This document shows positions 6,553 to 12,193 of a stretch of 49,890 bases of DNA, in pieces. The notes beneath the pieces were generated by a model. That model made no database searches, was not told where the DNA came from, and saw nothing but the letters and a program-made list of their open reading frames with translations. This DNA comes from a virus. The stretch spans positions 1 to 49,890 of the IMG/VR virus record IMGVR_UViG_3300020439_000009; one strand, 5' to 3'. Made by a program: the position numbers and the translations under genes. Positions within the stretch are counted from its first letter, which is position 1; each line of letters starts with the position of its first letter.

Positions 6553-6708
6553 TCACTCACTTTTTAGTGATTCGCACCACTTACTGAATATTTCACGAGC
6601 CTCTTTTTTGTCTAGGTCAAAATCGGCTTGTAGCATGGTCGGCGCCCACATCATATTGAGAGTGCCACCATCTCGTAACTCAGTTAGGTATTCAAAATAT
6701 TCTTGCAT
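6553..6708 (-). CDS. Hypothetical protein (51 aa)
   Basis: The ATG at 6708 (MQEYFEYLTELRDGG...) is chosen over the longer frame because GAGGAGG lies 7 nt upstream. The product is helical and charged. It follows the HTH gene directly, suggesting a partner or accessory role, but nothing specific can be said. Confidence 0.55.
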   Translation of the reverse strand: MQEYFEYLTELRDGGTLNMMWAPTMLQADFDLDKKEAREIFSKWCESLKSE

Positions 6709-6709
6709 C

Positions 6710-6904
6710 TCAATCCTCCTCTCGTTGAGTCCATTTTTCAAATACTGGCACAGTTGTCATTCGTTTATGACCAACTTTCACATACGGAAGCCCTTGGTTC
6801 TCCATCCAACGACATACAGTATGTGGGGTTACGTTGAAACGTTTTACGAGGTCGGGAACTGTCAACACTTCGTCTGTAAAAATTTTAACTTCTTCTTTAT
6901 TCAT
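6710..6904 (-). CDS. Excisionase/MerR-type HTH protein (64 aa)
   Basis: A winged helix-turn-helix of the HTH_17/excisionase type is visible: 'LTVPDLVKRFNVTPHTVCRWMENQGLPYVKVG' at about residues 14-45 contains the turn and recognition helix. Such proteins act as DNA-bending directionality factors or small regulators. No integrase is seen in the window, so a regulator of early promoters is the simpler inference. Start supported by AAAGGAG SD; it overlaps the upstream stop as TGAGATG. Confidence 0.75.
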   Translation of the reverse strand: MNKEEVKIFTDEVLTVPDLVKRFNVTPHTVCRWMENQGLPYVKVGHKRMTTVPVFEKWTQREED

Positions 6905-6905
6905 C

Positions 6906-7079
6906 TCAATTCTCCTTTTGTAATTTTCTTAGTTGACTCGAAGTTAAACCCTTAAACTTTGATGTTGACGGGGTTTGTCTAATTCTTTTCTTTCCGCCCC
7001 TCGCGTAACTCAGGAGGAGGGATTCGAGGTGACCCCTCCCCATTTGCCGCCTAGAGAAAAAGTAATTGTTCTTTGCCAT
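6906..7079 (-). CDS. Small basic hypothetical protein (57 aa)
   Basis: Frame from ATG 7079 (MAKNNYFFSRRQMGRGHL...) ending ...SSQLRKLQKEN. It is strongly basic and probably nucleic-acid binding. The start codon lies just after the stop of 7081-7359 with an AAGGAGAAT SD, and it is coupled to the HTH gene downstream. Confidence 0.55.
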   Translation of the reverse strand: MAKNNYFFSRRQMGRGHLESLLLSYARGGKKRIRQTPSTSKFKGLTSSQLRKLQKEN

Positions 7080-7080
7080 T

Positions 7081-7359
7081 TTAATTCTCCTTTTCTAACC
7101 ACTCCCAACCTTCCGGCGGGGCTATTTCCCATAAATCAAATCTTTCGGCGACCACATTAGAAACGTCGTATAACTCGGCTTCGTGTTGGCTTCCCCACTC
7201 AGGGCAAGGGCAATTTGTCATGTACCCCATCACCACGCCGAACTCATCAGCGGGTTCTGTCTGGTAAAATTCCCAACCCTTCATCCAAAACCACTTATAA
7301 ACTTCGTGGGTGTTTCCTCGGTGGTCTTTGACTTTCCTCGTCAATGGCTTAGTCTTCAT
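7081..7359 (-). CDS. Hypothetical protein (92 aa)
   Basis: 92-aa product rich in Trp and Glu ('EVYKWFWMKGWEFYQTEPADEFG', 'WEIAPPEGWEWLEKEN') with a CPCPEW motif near residue 50. It looks like a small beta-rich domain. An AGGAGG SD precedes the ATG. Family not recognised. Confidence 0.65.
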   Translation of the reverse strand: MKTKPLTRKVKDHRGNTHEVYKWFWMKGWEFYQTEPADEFGVVMGYMTNCPCPEWGSQHEAELYDVSNVVAERFDLWEIAPPEGWEWLEKEN

Positions 7360-7370
7360 CCTAATTCCTC

Positions 7371-7460
7371 CTAATTCGTGAACTCGTCAATCAAACCTAG
7401 TAAAACAGGAATAACAATTCCTACACACATCAAACATTCCCAAAACCATACTGGAGCCAT
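7371..7460 (-). CDS. Tiny membrane peptide (29 aa)
   Basis: Frame MAPVWFWECLMCVGIVIPVL... is almost entirely one transmembrane helix with an acidic tail. Its ATG overlaps the stop of 7460-7714 (TAATG), the coupling used elsewhere here. It could modulate a host membrane protein; function unknown. Confidence 0.45.
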   Translation of the reverse strand: MAPVWFWECLMCVGIVIPVLLGLIDEFTN

Positions 7461-7714
7461 TACACGCCTACCTTTCCGTTAACGTCAACTCTTACAATGT
7501 CGGACAGCCTAATGAGGGCATTCCAACAACTACCATCAGCATCATTATAAAATGAGTACTCAACCAATCCCGTCGACCCTAGCCATATATCACTAACGGA
7601 AACCTTTCGGCTAACCATAGACTTGGACGGTCTTTTATATGGGCTAGTCTGCCAGTGTACAATCGTGACTTTGTCCTGATTTTTAATTGCCGCTTTGAAA
7701 TCTGCTAAATTCAT
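7460..7714 (-). CDS. Hypothetical protein (84 aa)
   Basis: 84-aa product with beta-rich pattern ('KVTIVHWQTSPYKRPSK', 'GLVEYSFYNDADGSCWNALIRLSDIVRVDVNG'). It is the first gene after dyad-promoter copy A (7744-7779), with an AAAGGA SD. Family unknown. Confidence 0.65.
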   Translation of the reverse strand: MNLADFKAAIKNQDKVTIVHWQTSPYKRPSKSMVSRKVSVSDIWLGSTGLVEYSFYNDADGSCWNALIRLSDIVRVDVNGKVGV

Positions 7715-7743
7715 ATCTACCCTTTCCTTTATTGAACTATATT

Positions 7744-7779
7744 TATTATCGTCGGTTGGTGTGACACATTAGGTCACTC
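7744..7779 (-). promoter_or_regulatory. 36-bp dyad/GATAATA promoter element, copy A
   Basis: Minus strand GAGTGACC-N4-GTGTCAC, ten bases, then GATAATA. The GTGAC/GTCAC arms form a dyad. It lies 30 nt before the gene at 7714 and directly after the stop of 7783-7998. Identical spacing occurs in copies B-D. Confidence 0.75.
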
Positions 7780-7782
7780 GGC

Positions 7783-7998
7783 TCAACATTCTTTATAAAT
7801 TTTTGGGTTTTTTCTGTCTGCCAATCGAGCTTCTAATTCTCGCATATACTGCCAGTTTTCTTCGATAGCCTGCCAAGCCGCTTGGCTATCTTGGTCAATC
7901 AGCGTGCGATTGGTCTTGTAAAGCTCATCGAGCTTAGCGACGATATTGGCACAGATTCTCTCGTTGTCTTCTTTGGCTACTAGGTATCGAGTTGACAT
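7783..7998 (-). CDS. Hypothetical helical protein (71 aa)
   Basis: The ATG at 7998 (MSTRYLVAKEDNERICANIVAK...) is preferred to the longer frame because an AAGGAAAAATTTCAAA leader like that at 9104 precedes it. The product is predicted all-helical and possibly coiled coil. It ends just before dyad-promoter copy A. Confidence 0.58.
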   Translation of the reverse strand: MSTRYLVAKEDNERICANIVAKLDELYKTNRTLIDQDSQAAWQAIEENWQYMRELEARLADRKNPKIYKEC

Positions 7999-8079
7999 TT
8001 TGAAATTTTTCCTTAAAAAATCGGGGAAATTTGGAGCGGCCACAGTGGTCGTGGAGCTTGTCCTCCGTTGTTCCCCTTT

Positions 8080-8160
8080 GAGCTGCTTTGTTGCCCTGAG
8101 ACTGCGAAGGGCAACAAAGCACCTCGTCTTACCTCACCCATGTCAATAGGTCTTATGCCT
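8080..8160 (-). repeat. Intergenic hairpin, copy 5
   Basis: 13-bp arms GCTTTGTTGCCCT (8085-8097) and complement (8108-8120), loop with GCAGTCTC, flank GGTAAGACGAGG. Upstream on the minus strand is CCTATTGACATGG, a mini-hairpin also seen near copies 7 and 8. Confidence 0.75.
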
Positions 8161-8251
8161 TTTTTCCTATTTTTAGAGGCTTTATTTTTTGGTGCGTTTG
8201 CTTCAACGTACCGGCTCGCAAGCAGCCCGTGAATATATTTGCGTGTCTCAT
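8153..8251 (-). CDS. Doubtful small basic protein (32 aa)
   Basis: Frame MRHANIFTGCLRAGTLKQ... to TAA at 8153, with only a weak GAG SD. It is basic and has no domain. It occupies space that would otherwise be empty between 8293 and hairpin copy 5. Confidence 0.28.
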   Translation of the reverse strand: MRHANIFTGCLRAGTLKQTHQKIKPLKIGKKA

Positions 8252-8292
8252 TTTACTCGCGTTATGTTTTGCTATTGCTATTTTTCTATTGT

Positions 8293-8445
8293 TTAACATT
8301 TTTGCGATTCTTTCCTCTTTGCTCGTTTCTCTGCCGCGATAGCTTCGCGGCGTTTACGGTCTGCCTTTTCTTCGGCAGTTTCCGGCGCGACTGGTTTCCA
8401 CGCCCAAGGGTCATAATTCAATCTGTGATAATTTCGTTTACTCAT
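8293..8445 (-). CDS. Small Lys/Arg/Glu-rich protein (50 aa)
   Basis: Frame MSKRNYHRLNYDPWAWKP... with a C-terminal charged helix of alternating Ala, Glu, Lys and Arg. The start overlaps the end of 8438-8554. 'YDPWAWKPV' is the most distinctive part. It resembles short helical phage proteins of unknown role and is similar in style to 9580-9726. Confidence 0.5.
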   Translation of the reverse strand: MSKRNYHRLNYDPWAWKPVAPETAEEKADRKRREAIAAEKRAKRKESQKC

Positions 8446-8554
8446 TTTCTAATTCCTCTAATTCGGTGTCGATTTTATCTAGTGCGACTTTATCATACTT
8501 TGGGAATTTGTCAACTATCTCAAGCCACTCAGCCCATTCCATGTAATAATCCAT
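8438..8554 (-). CDS. Small acidic protein (38 aa)
   Basis: Frame MDYYMEWAEWLEIVDKFPKY... starting exactly in the TAATG overlap with the stop of 8554-8811. It is acidic and helical. The coupling and its own overlap with the next gene argue that it is real. Confidence 0.5.
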   Translation of the reverse strand: MDYYMEWAEWLEIVDKFPKYDKVALDKIDTELEELENE

Positions 8555-8811
8555 TATGTCCAGCTCTCCCATTTACAATTGCACTCGTTACAAACCACGG
8601 TAGTCTTTACGCTGTGAGTACCAACCTTAGTCGCTACAGTGTCATACTTGCGACGTGTTTCTTGTCGCTCTTTACGCACTAGGCCAACGCCGTTAGGGTT
8701 TGGCTCGTTGTAGATTATAGTGGCTTGGTACTCAGTACCACACTCGGCAAGGTGCTTTGTGTATTCTGCCGGTTGTTCTTTCCAACCGTTCATGATTCCT
8801 AGATTTTTCAT
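8554..8811 (-). CDS. Putative zinc-ribbon protein (85 aa)
   Basis: The 85-aa product ends with 'VVCNECNCKWESW', a C-x2-C-x-C knuckle, and has a further Cys near residue 24 ('LAECGTEYQ'), so it may bind zinc. It follows dyad-promoter copy B and an AAAGGAA SD. Function not recognised; zinc binding is inference. Confidence 0.62.
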   Translation of the reverse strand: MKNLGIMNGWKEQPAEYTKHLAECGTEYQATIIYNEPNPNGVGLVRKERQETRRKYDTVATKVGTHSVKTTVVCNECNCKWESWT

Positions 8812-8842
8812 TTTATTTCCTTTCGTTGATTTCTTATATTAT

Positions 8843-8878
8843 TATTATCGTATAGGGGTGTGACACATCTGGTCACTC
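8843..8878 (-). promoter_or_regulatory. 36-bp dyad/GATAATA promoter element, copy B
   Basis: GAGTGACC-AGAT-GTGTCAC, ten bases, GATAATA on the minus strand. The TGA stop of the upstream gene (8873) is part of GAGTGACC. Drives 8554-8811. Confidence 0.75.
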
Positions 8879-9103
8879 TGCCGACCCAATTAGCGGATAA
8901 TATCGTTCTTTTCCGAACATTTTTCGCCATTCTTTTAGGACATAATCCCACTGTCCCTGACACTCAACAGTGCCCATAGATGAGCCGGTTGAACCGACCC
9001 AAGTCGTGATGGCGTACTTCCCTAGTCGATTGCACTTCACTAGGTAACGCATTCCAGTTGCGGTTTCTTTACTTCTTTTAATTTCGTATGCTACGTATGC
9101 CAT
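8873..9103 (-). CDS. Hypothetical protein (76 aa)
   Basis: 76-aa product MAYVAYEIKRSKETATG... with beta-strand pattern in the first half and 'WDYVLKEWRKMFGKERYYPL' helix in the second. The leader is a T9 run plus AGGAAAATTT. It follows hairpin copy 6. No family recognised. Confidence 0.62.
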   Translation of the reverse strand: MAYVAYEIKRSKETATGMRYLVKCNRLGKYAITTWVGSTGSSMGTVECQGQWDYVLKEWRKMFGKERYYPLIGSAE

Positions 9104-9154
9104 AATCTCAAATTTTCCTAAAAAAAAACGTGTTTATTTTCCTGTTCTCTGCCG

Positions 9155-9215
9155 CCCTCAAGCCGCTTGCTTCACCTGAGACGGTGAAGGCGAAGCAAGC
9201 GCCTCGTCCTACCTG
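9155..9215 (-). repeat. Intergenic hairpin, copy 6
   Basis: Arms CGCTTGCTTCACCT (9164-9176) and AGGCGAAGCAAGCG (9188-9201), one A/C mismatch, flank GTAGGACGAGG on the minus strand. A separate perfect 7-bp hairpin AGTGGGA/TCCCACT lies about 9273-9292. Confidence 0.72.
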
Positions 9216-9281
9216 AAGCTTGGCGATGGGGATGCAGTGGCTCTTAACCCTAGCCTTATGGCTCCAGTTCCCAGTGGGATG

Positions 9282-9479
9282 CTAGTCCCACTCCCGCACG
9301 GCGTGGAAGTCCCACTCCCCGCCATAGAGATCGACGGGGTCGTCATAGTCATCCCAGTCATGACCCTGATCACAGGCGTTGTGATACGCCTGCTCATCGC
9401 GTGATACCTCACGCTGCTCGGCGATCTCGTTCACACGGGCGCAGTCGCGCAGTTCGGCGTTGAATAGTGAATCCGTCAT
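9282..9479 (-). CDS. Acidic hypothetical protein (65 aa)
   Basis: The start at ATG 9479 (MTDSLFNAELRDCARVNEIAEQ) is fixed by GAGGAGG 6 nt upstream, itself the edge of hairpin copy 7. The C-terminal half is very acidic ('DQGHDWDDYDDPVDLYGGEWD'), which is typical of DNA-mimic or metal-binding phage peptides. That reading is only suggestive. Confidence 0.6.
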   Translation of the reverse strand: MTDSLFNAELRDCARVNEIAEQREVSRDEQAYHNACDQGHDWDDYDDPVDLYGGEWDFHAVREWD

Positions 9480-9489
9480 AAATGTCCTC

Positions 9490-9560
9490 CTCAAGCCGCT
9501 TAGTTGTCGTGATACGGGCGAACGACAACTAAGCGCCTCGTCCTACCCGACCTATGTCAA
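9490..9560 (-). repeat. Intergenic hairpin, copy 7
   Basis: 14-bp perfect arms CGCTTAGTTGTCGT (9497-9510) and complement (9522-9535), loop TTCGCCCGTATCA type, flank GGGTAGGACGAGG. A mini-hairpin CCTAT-TGAC-ATAGG lies just upstream on the minus strand. The SD of 9479 begins right after the stem. Confidence 0.78.
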
Positions 9561-9579
9561 TAGGCATTCTAGGATTTTT

Positions 9580-9726
9580 CTAAGATTTCTCCGACTTTTT
9601 TTGGTCTTGTTCTTTGCGCCAACGCTTATAGATTTCGGCGTCATTTCGCATATCTTGACGCCTCTCGGCTACTGGATTGTAGCTATTGTATGGAACGTTC
9701 CATTGATTAGTTCTTTTAGTTTTCAT
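9580..9726 (-). CDS. Small charged protein (48 aa)
   Basis: Frame MKTKRTNQWNVPYNSYNP... with a C-terminal Arg/Lys/Glu helix. AAGGAG SD 8 nt upstream and location just after 9736-9933. The 'WNVPYN-YNPVAERR' pattern echoes 8293-8445. Confidence 0.52.
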   Translation of the reverse strand: MKTKRTNQWNVPYNSYNPVAERRQDMRNDAEIYKRWRKEQDQKKSEKS

Positions 9727-9735
9727 AATTTCTCC

Positions 9736-9933
9736 TTAATGAGCTAGCTCAAGCGCTAACTCGTGAACTTCGCTGGCATACTCGGCCTGCACTTCTTCCA
9801 ACTGTTTAACAGTTAGAGCCTTGCCATCAATTTCAGCGTAGAGAATGAAGGCGTCGGCCAAATCGGGATAATCCCGAGTGTCAATGCCATCAATTTCAAT
9901 GGCTTCCAAATCTGAAAATTCAAATTTAATCAT
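9736..9933 (-). CDS. Acidic hypothetical protein (65 aa)
   Basis: 65-aa acidic product MIKFEFSDLEAIEIDGIDTR..., helical C-terminus. Strong AGGAG SD with T-run leader and dyad-promoter copy C upstream. Function unknown. Confidence 0.65.
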   Translation of the reverse strand: MIKFEFSDLEAIEIDGIDTRDYPDLADAFILYAEIDGKALTVKQLEEVQAEYASEVHELALELAH

Positions 9934-9975
9934 TTTGTTTTCTCCTAAAAAAACTCTTAACTTCTTAACTATAAG

Positions 9976-10011
9976 TATTATCGCCTATGGTCGTGACACG
10001 GTTGGTCACTC
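9976..10011 (-). promoter_or_regulatory. 36-bp dyad/GATAATA promoter element, copy C
   Basis: GAGTGACC-AACC-GTGTCAC, ten bases, GATAATA on the minus strand. It drives 9736-9933 and follows the 75-aa paralog gene at 10027. Confidence 0.75.
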
Positions 10012-10026
10012 AAGGCAATAATTATT

Positions 10027-10254
10027 TTATTTTTTCCTAAATTCTTTACTACAAGCCAAGTATCCCGTATTCTCGTGATACTTCAAGAATACGTCCATTC
10101 TCTCATCTATGCCTTCCCAACCGTAACGGTTGGCTAATGCGTACATCCAATCCCAACATTGTTGGTTGGCTTGGCCATCATAGCCTAATGCCAATGATAT
10201 GCGTTGCATTGTGTCCCTGATGTAGGTCGGTGATTCTGTATTTAGTAAACTCAT
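10027..10254 (-). CDS. Hypothetical protein, paralog of 11279-11506 (75 aa)
   Basis: 75-aa product starting MSLLNTESPTYIRDTMQRIS. It is about three-quarters identical to the product at 11279-11506, including 'SLALGYDG', 'NRYGWEGIDERMD', 'HENTGYL' and the terminal KEFRKK. Conservation of Trp and Asp/Glu positions argues for a functional fold, not recognised. Each copy is followed by a dyad promoter, so a gene-plus-promoter block was duplicated. Confidence 0.72.
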   Translation of the reverse strand: MSLLNTESPTYIRDTMQRISLALGYDGQANQQCWDWMYALANRYGWEGIDERMDVFLKYHENTGYLACSKEFRKK

Positions 10255-10283
10255 AATTTTTCCTAAAAAATGTCGTTTTTTTT

Positions 10284-10301
10284 CTTATTGAGACCAGTCT
10301 C
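10284..10301. promoter_or_regulatory. Palindrome TGAGAC-GTCTCA, possible operator
   Basis: ATTGAGACCAGTCTCATT is a near-perfect inverted repeat between hairpin copy 8 and the gene at 10254. A similar ATTGAGAC-TAT-GTCTCAT occurs at about 11870-11886. Confidence 0.35.
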
Positions 10302-10310
10302 ATTAAGCCC

Positions 10311-10380
10311 TCAAGCGGCACGCATCACCTGAGACGGGTGAAGGCGATGCTAAGCCGCCTGTCTTACCCGATGTCAACAG
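10311..10380 (-). repeat. Intergenic hairpin, copy 8
   Basis: Arms GCGGCACGCATCACCT (10315-10330) and AGGCGATGCTAAGCCGC (10342-10358), mostly paired with small bulges, loop TTCACCCGTCTCA type, flank GGGTAAGACAGG. CCTGTTGACAT precedes it on the minus strand. The arms are the most diverged of the family yet still pair. Confidence 0.72.
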
Positions 10381-10469
10381 GTATTCTAGAATTTTTTAGA
10401 AATAAATAGAGATTTATTTTTCTGCTCGGCGTGGGCGTGGCTGACCCATCGCCCTCATGGCTCGCGGCG

Positions 10470-10727
10470 CTAGTCTAGCGCCGTCCCCCATTTGGCGTGG
10501 TACTTGGCTTGGCTTTCCATCAAGCTACGGTCAACCTTTGTACAGGTGATAACCTCACACCATTGCGAACGGTCTTCACGTCCACGATTGTACCAAGTTT
10601 CACCGTCGATAGTGGTAAGCTCTCGACGTTCTACTCTCGTACCAGTTTCACCCCAGCTAGGGTGAACGTATCTAATATCGAACCAATCAACATCTCTAAG
10701 CGGTGCATTGTGTTTTACTACTGACAT
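10470..10727 (-). CDS. Hypothetical protein (85 aa)
   Basis: 85-aa product MSVVKHNAPLRDVDWFDIRY... with beta-rich middle ('TRVERRELTTIDGETWYNRG'). Start overlaps the previous stop (TAATG). Its stop lies within a 9-bp-arm palindrome (about 10465-10483, CGGCGCTAG/CTAGCGCCG) that may end the transcript. Family unknown. Confidence 0.65.
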   Translation of the reverse strand: MSVVKHNAPLRDVDWFDIRYVHPSWGETGTRVERRELTTIDGETWYNRGREDRSQWCEVITCTKVDRSLMESQAKYHAKWGTALD

Positions 10728-10924
10728 TATACTTCTACTCCTTGACTATTAGCGAATTCTACTAGGTGTCGCTTCTGATTCCAAAGCGACTCCAAACCCC
10801 TTTCGGCTTTGGCCTTGTCTTCGTCGGTCTTAGCCGCCGCACTTCGGACAATCTTGTCTTCGATGCGTAGGTTAACTTTGAACAGTTCTAGTTTGACGTT
10901 TTGTTTTGTGATTGTCTTAACCAT
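10727..10924 (-). CDS. Helical hypothetical protein (65 aa)
   Basis: The start at 10924 (MVKTITKQNVKLELFKVNLR) is chosen because of the GGAGAAAACAAA leader. The C-terminal 40 residues form a charged helix, probably a coiled coil. Coupled to 10470-10727 by TAATG. Confidence 0.6.
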   Translation of the reverse strand: MVKTITKQNVKLELFKVNLRIEDKIVRSAAAKTDEDKAKAERGLESLWNQKRHLVEFANSQGVEV

Positions 10925-10963
10925 TTTGTTTTCTCCAAAAAGTTTATTAAGAGGGGCATCCAA

Positions 10964-11191
10964 CTACGCAGCGACTTCGCTACGTAATTGGTCTTCGACT
11001 TCCCAACTCACAACGTCCTCACCGCCGAGGGTGATTTCGTCAAATGTGACACGGGTGTCGTTCACATAACGACCACCACCAGCACCGACTTGAATGTCGG
11101 TTTCAACTGTGGCGACATACTCCACAGTTTCAAGTTCGTTGGCGAGCCAAACACTAGCGACGCCGTTGACTGTTTTAGTTTCTGTAATCAT
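10964..11191 (-). CDS. Hypothetical protein (75 aa)
   Basis: Acidic 75-aa product MITETKTVNGVASVWLANEL... with a Gly-rich turn (GAGGGRY) and alternating strand pattern. T-run/AGGAG leader and dyad-promoter copy D upstream. Not recognised. Confidence 0.65.
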   Translation of the reverse strand: MITETKTVNGVASVWLANELETVEYVATVETDIQVGAGGGRYVNDTRVTFDEITLGGEDVVSWEVEDQLRSEVAA

Positions 11192-11228
11192 TTGTTTTCT
11201 CCTAAAAAACGTTTAATTGTTATATGTA

Positions 11229-11264
11229 TATTATTGTCTATGGTTGTGACACATTAGGTCACTG
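11229..11264 (-). promoter_or_regulatory. 36-bp dyad/ATAATA promoter element, copy D
   Basis: CAGTGACC-TAAT-GTGTCAC, ten bases, then AATAATA (one change from GATAATA). Drives 10964-11191 and follows the gene at 11279. Confidence 0.7.
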
Positions 11265-11278
11265 TGCCCGATTATTTT

Positions 11279-11506
11279 TTATTTTTTCCTAAATTCTTTA
11301 CTCATAGCCAAGTATCCCGTATTTTCGTGGCACTTTAAGAATGCGTCCATTCTTTCGTCTATGCCTTCCCAACCGTAACGGTCGCTTAATGCATTAATCC
11401 ACTCCCAACACTGACAATTGCTTTCGCCATCATAGCCTAGCGCCAATGAGATTCGGGTCATTGTGTCTTTAATGTATGTCGGTGATTCTGTGTTTAACTG
11501 TGACAT
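11279..11506 (-). CDS. Hypothetical protein, paralog of 10027-10254 (75 aa)
   Basis: 75-aa product MSQLNTESPTYIKDTMTRIS..., same length and nearly collinear with 10027-10254. It has its own promoter of the GTGCCGAT type at 11546-11573, unlike its paralog. Function unknown. Confidence 0.72.
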   Translation of the reverse strand: MSQLNTESPTYIKDTMTRISLALGYDGESNCQCWEWINALSDRYGWEGIDERMDAFLKCHENTGYLAMSKEFRKK

Positions 11507-11545
11507 TTTGTTTTCCTTTTAATAACGTTGTCTCTTATGCTTTCT

Positions 11546-11573
11546 ATTATAATCATCGGCACGATAAAGTCAA
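11546..11573 (-). promoter_or_regulatory. Early promoter, TTGACT-N16-TATAAT
   Basis: Minus strand TTGACT (11568-11573), 16-nt spacer with CGTGCCGATGAT, TATAAT (11546-11551). It shares the GTGCCGAT-ATTAT-ATAG core with 2869 and 4154 and has the best -10 of the three. It reads into 11279-11506. Confidence 0.7.
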
Positions 11574-11644
11574 GCACATTAGCAAAAAAACTTTATTTTG
11601 TGACATTCATTTGAGCCTATAAAAATAGGCATTTGAGAATGTTT

Positions 11645-11755
11645 TTAGTTTATTTTGTTTTTCTTTCGATTTTGTTTTTCTGCCCATGCCATAGAATAGA
11701 CAAAGCCAATAAAGATAGTAGCGGCGATTATCATCATATCTTCAGGAGTGTGCAT
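11645..11755 (-). CDS. Tiny membrane protein (36 aa)
   Basis: Frame MHTPEDMMIIAATIFIGFVY... ending NRKKNKIN: one transmembrane helix with a short acidic N-terminus and a basic C-terminus, predicted N-out/C-in. GGAAG lies 9 nt upstream. Function unknown. Confidence 0.5.
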   Translation of the reverse strand: MHTPEDMMIIAATIFIGFVYSMAWAEKQNRKKNKIN

Positions 11756-11764
11756 TGTGTTCTT

Positions 11765-12005
11765 CCTTATGTGTTGTTTAGTTGTTTAGTGAACTATTAA
11801 AACATAACACCTATATTCAGCCATGACGGATAATTCTAGAAAATAAAGAAAATAATTGTTGATAGTATACTATTGAGACTATGTCTCATCATGGCCACGG
11901 GTACTAATTTGTTTAAGTCGCATGGTAGTCTTTTTTTTCTTTTTTGGGCGGGTGGTTCATTCACAGTACAGCCCTTGCAAAGCAAAAGTATTAGCTAAAC
12001 CTTAC
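11765..12005. other. Gene-free AT-rich stretch
   Basis: No supportable gene. It contains the palindrome ATTGAGAC-TAT-GTCTCAT (about 11870-11886) next to GTATACTAT, and a poly-T stretch at about 11932-11946. It may hold the 3' end of the 12844-12008 transcript or control sites; nothing decisive is visible. Confidence 0.4.
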
Positions 12006-12007
12006 TG

Positions 12008-12193
12008 CTAAGGCCTATTACTTAGCCAATCCACCAACATCTTACTCAGAAACGGCCCGAAGAATATAATAAAAAGGATCACAACGATCCAAAAGAAATC
12101 AAACCAATCGACTACATCTGGCCGATGCACCTCGCCCCAACGATCTCTTACTTTGTTGTCCTCTGTTTTTGGAGGCTCATACGGGTTACGCAT
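12008..12193 (-). CDS. Small membrane protein (61 aa)
   Basis: A hydrophilic N-terminal 28 residues precede one long hydrophobic helix ('WFDFFWIVVILFIIFFGPFL', about residues 30-49) and a short tail. It overlaps the end of the HNH gene. A holin is possible by shape, but no lysis gene is nearby. Confidence 0.6.
   Translation of the reverse strand: MRNPYEPPKTEDNKVRDRWGEVHRPDVVDWFDFFWIVVILFIIFFGPFLSKMLVDWLSNRP

Noticed and set aside
1062-10380. Hairpins as a CRISPR array
   Set aside because: Spacing is irregular (hundreds to thousands of bases) with genes between; repeats differ in sequence while keeping structure.
8150-10380. TTGACAT near hairpin copies 5, 7 and 8 as promoters
   Set aside because: No -10 box at 15-19 nt; the string lies in a mini-hairpin (CCTAT-TGAC-ATAGG).
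12008-12193. Holin
   Set aside because: A single membrane helix alone is not enough and no endolysin or spanin is adjacent.
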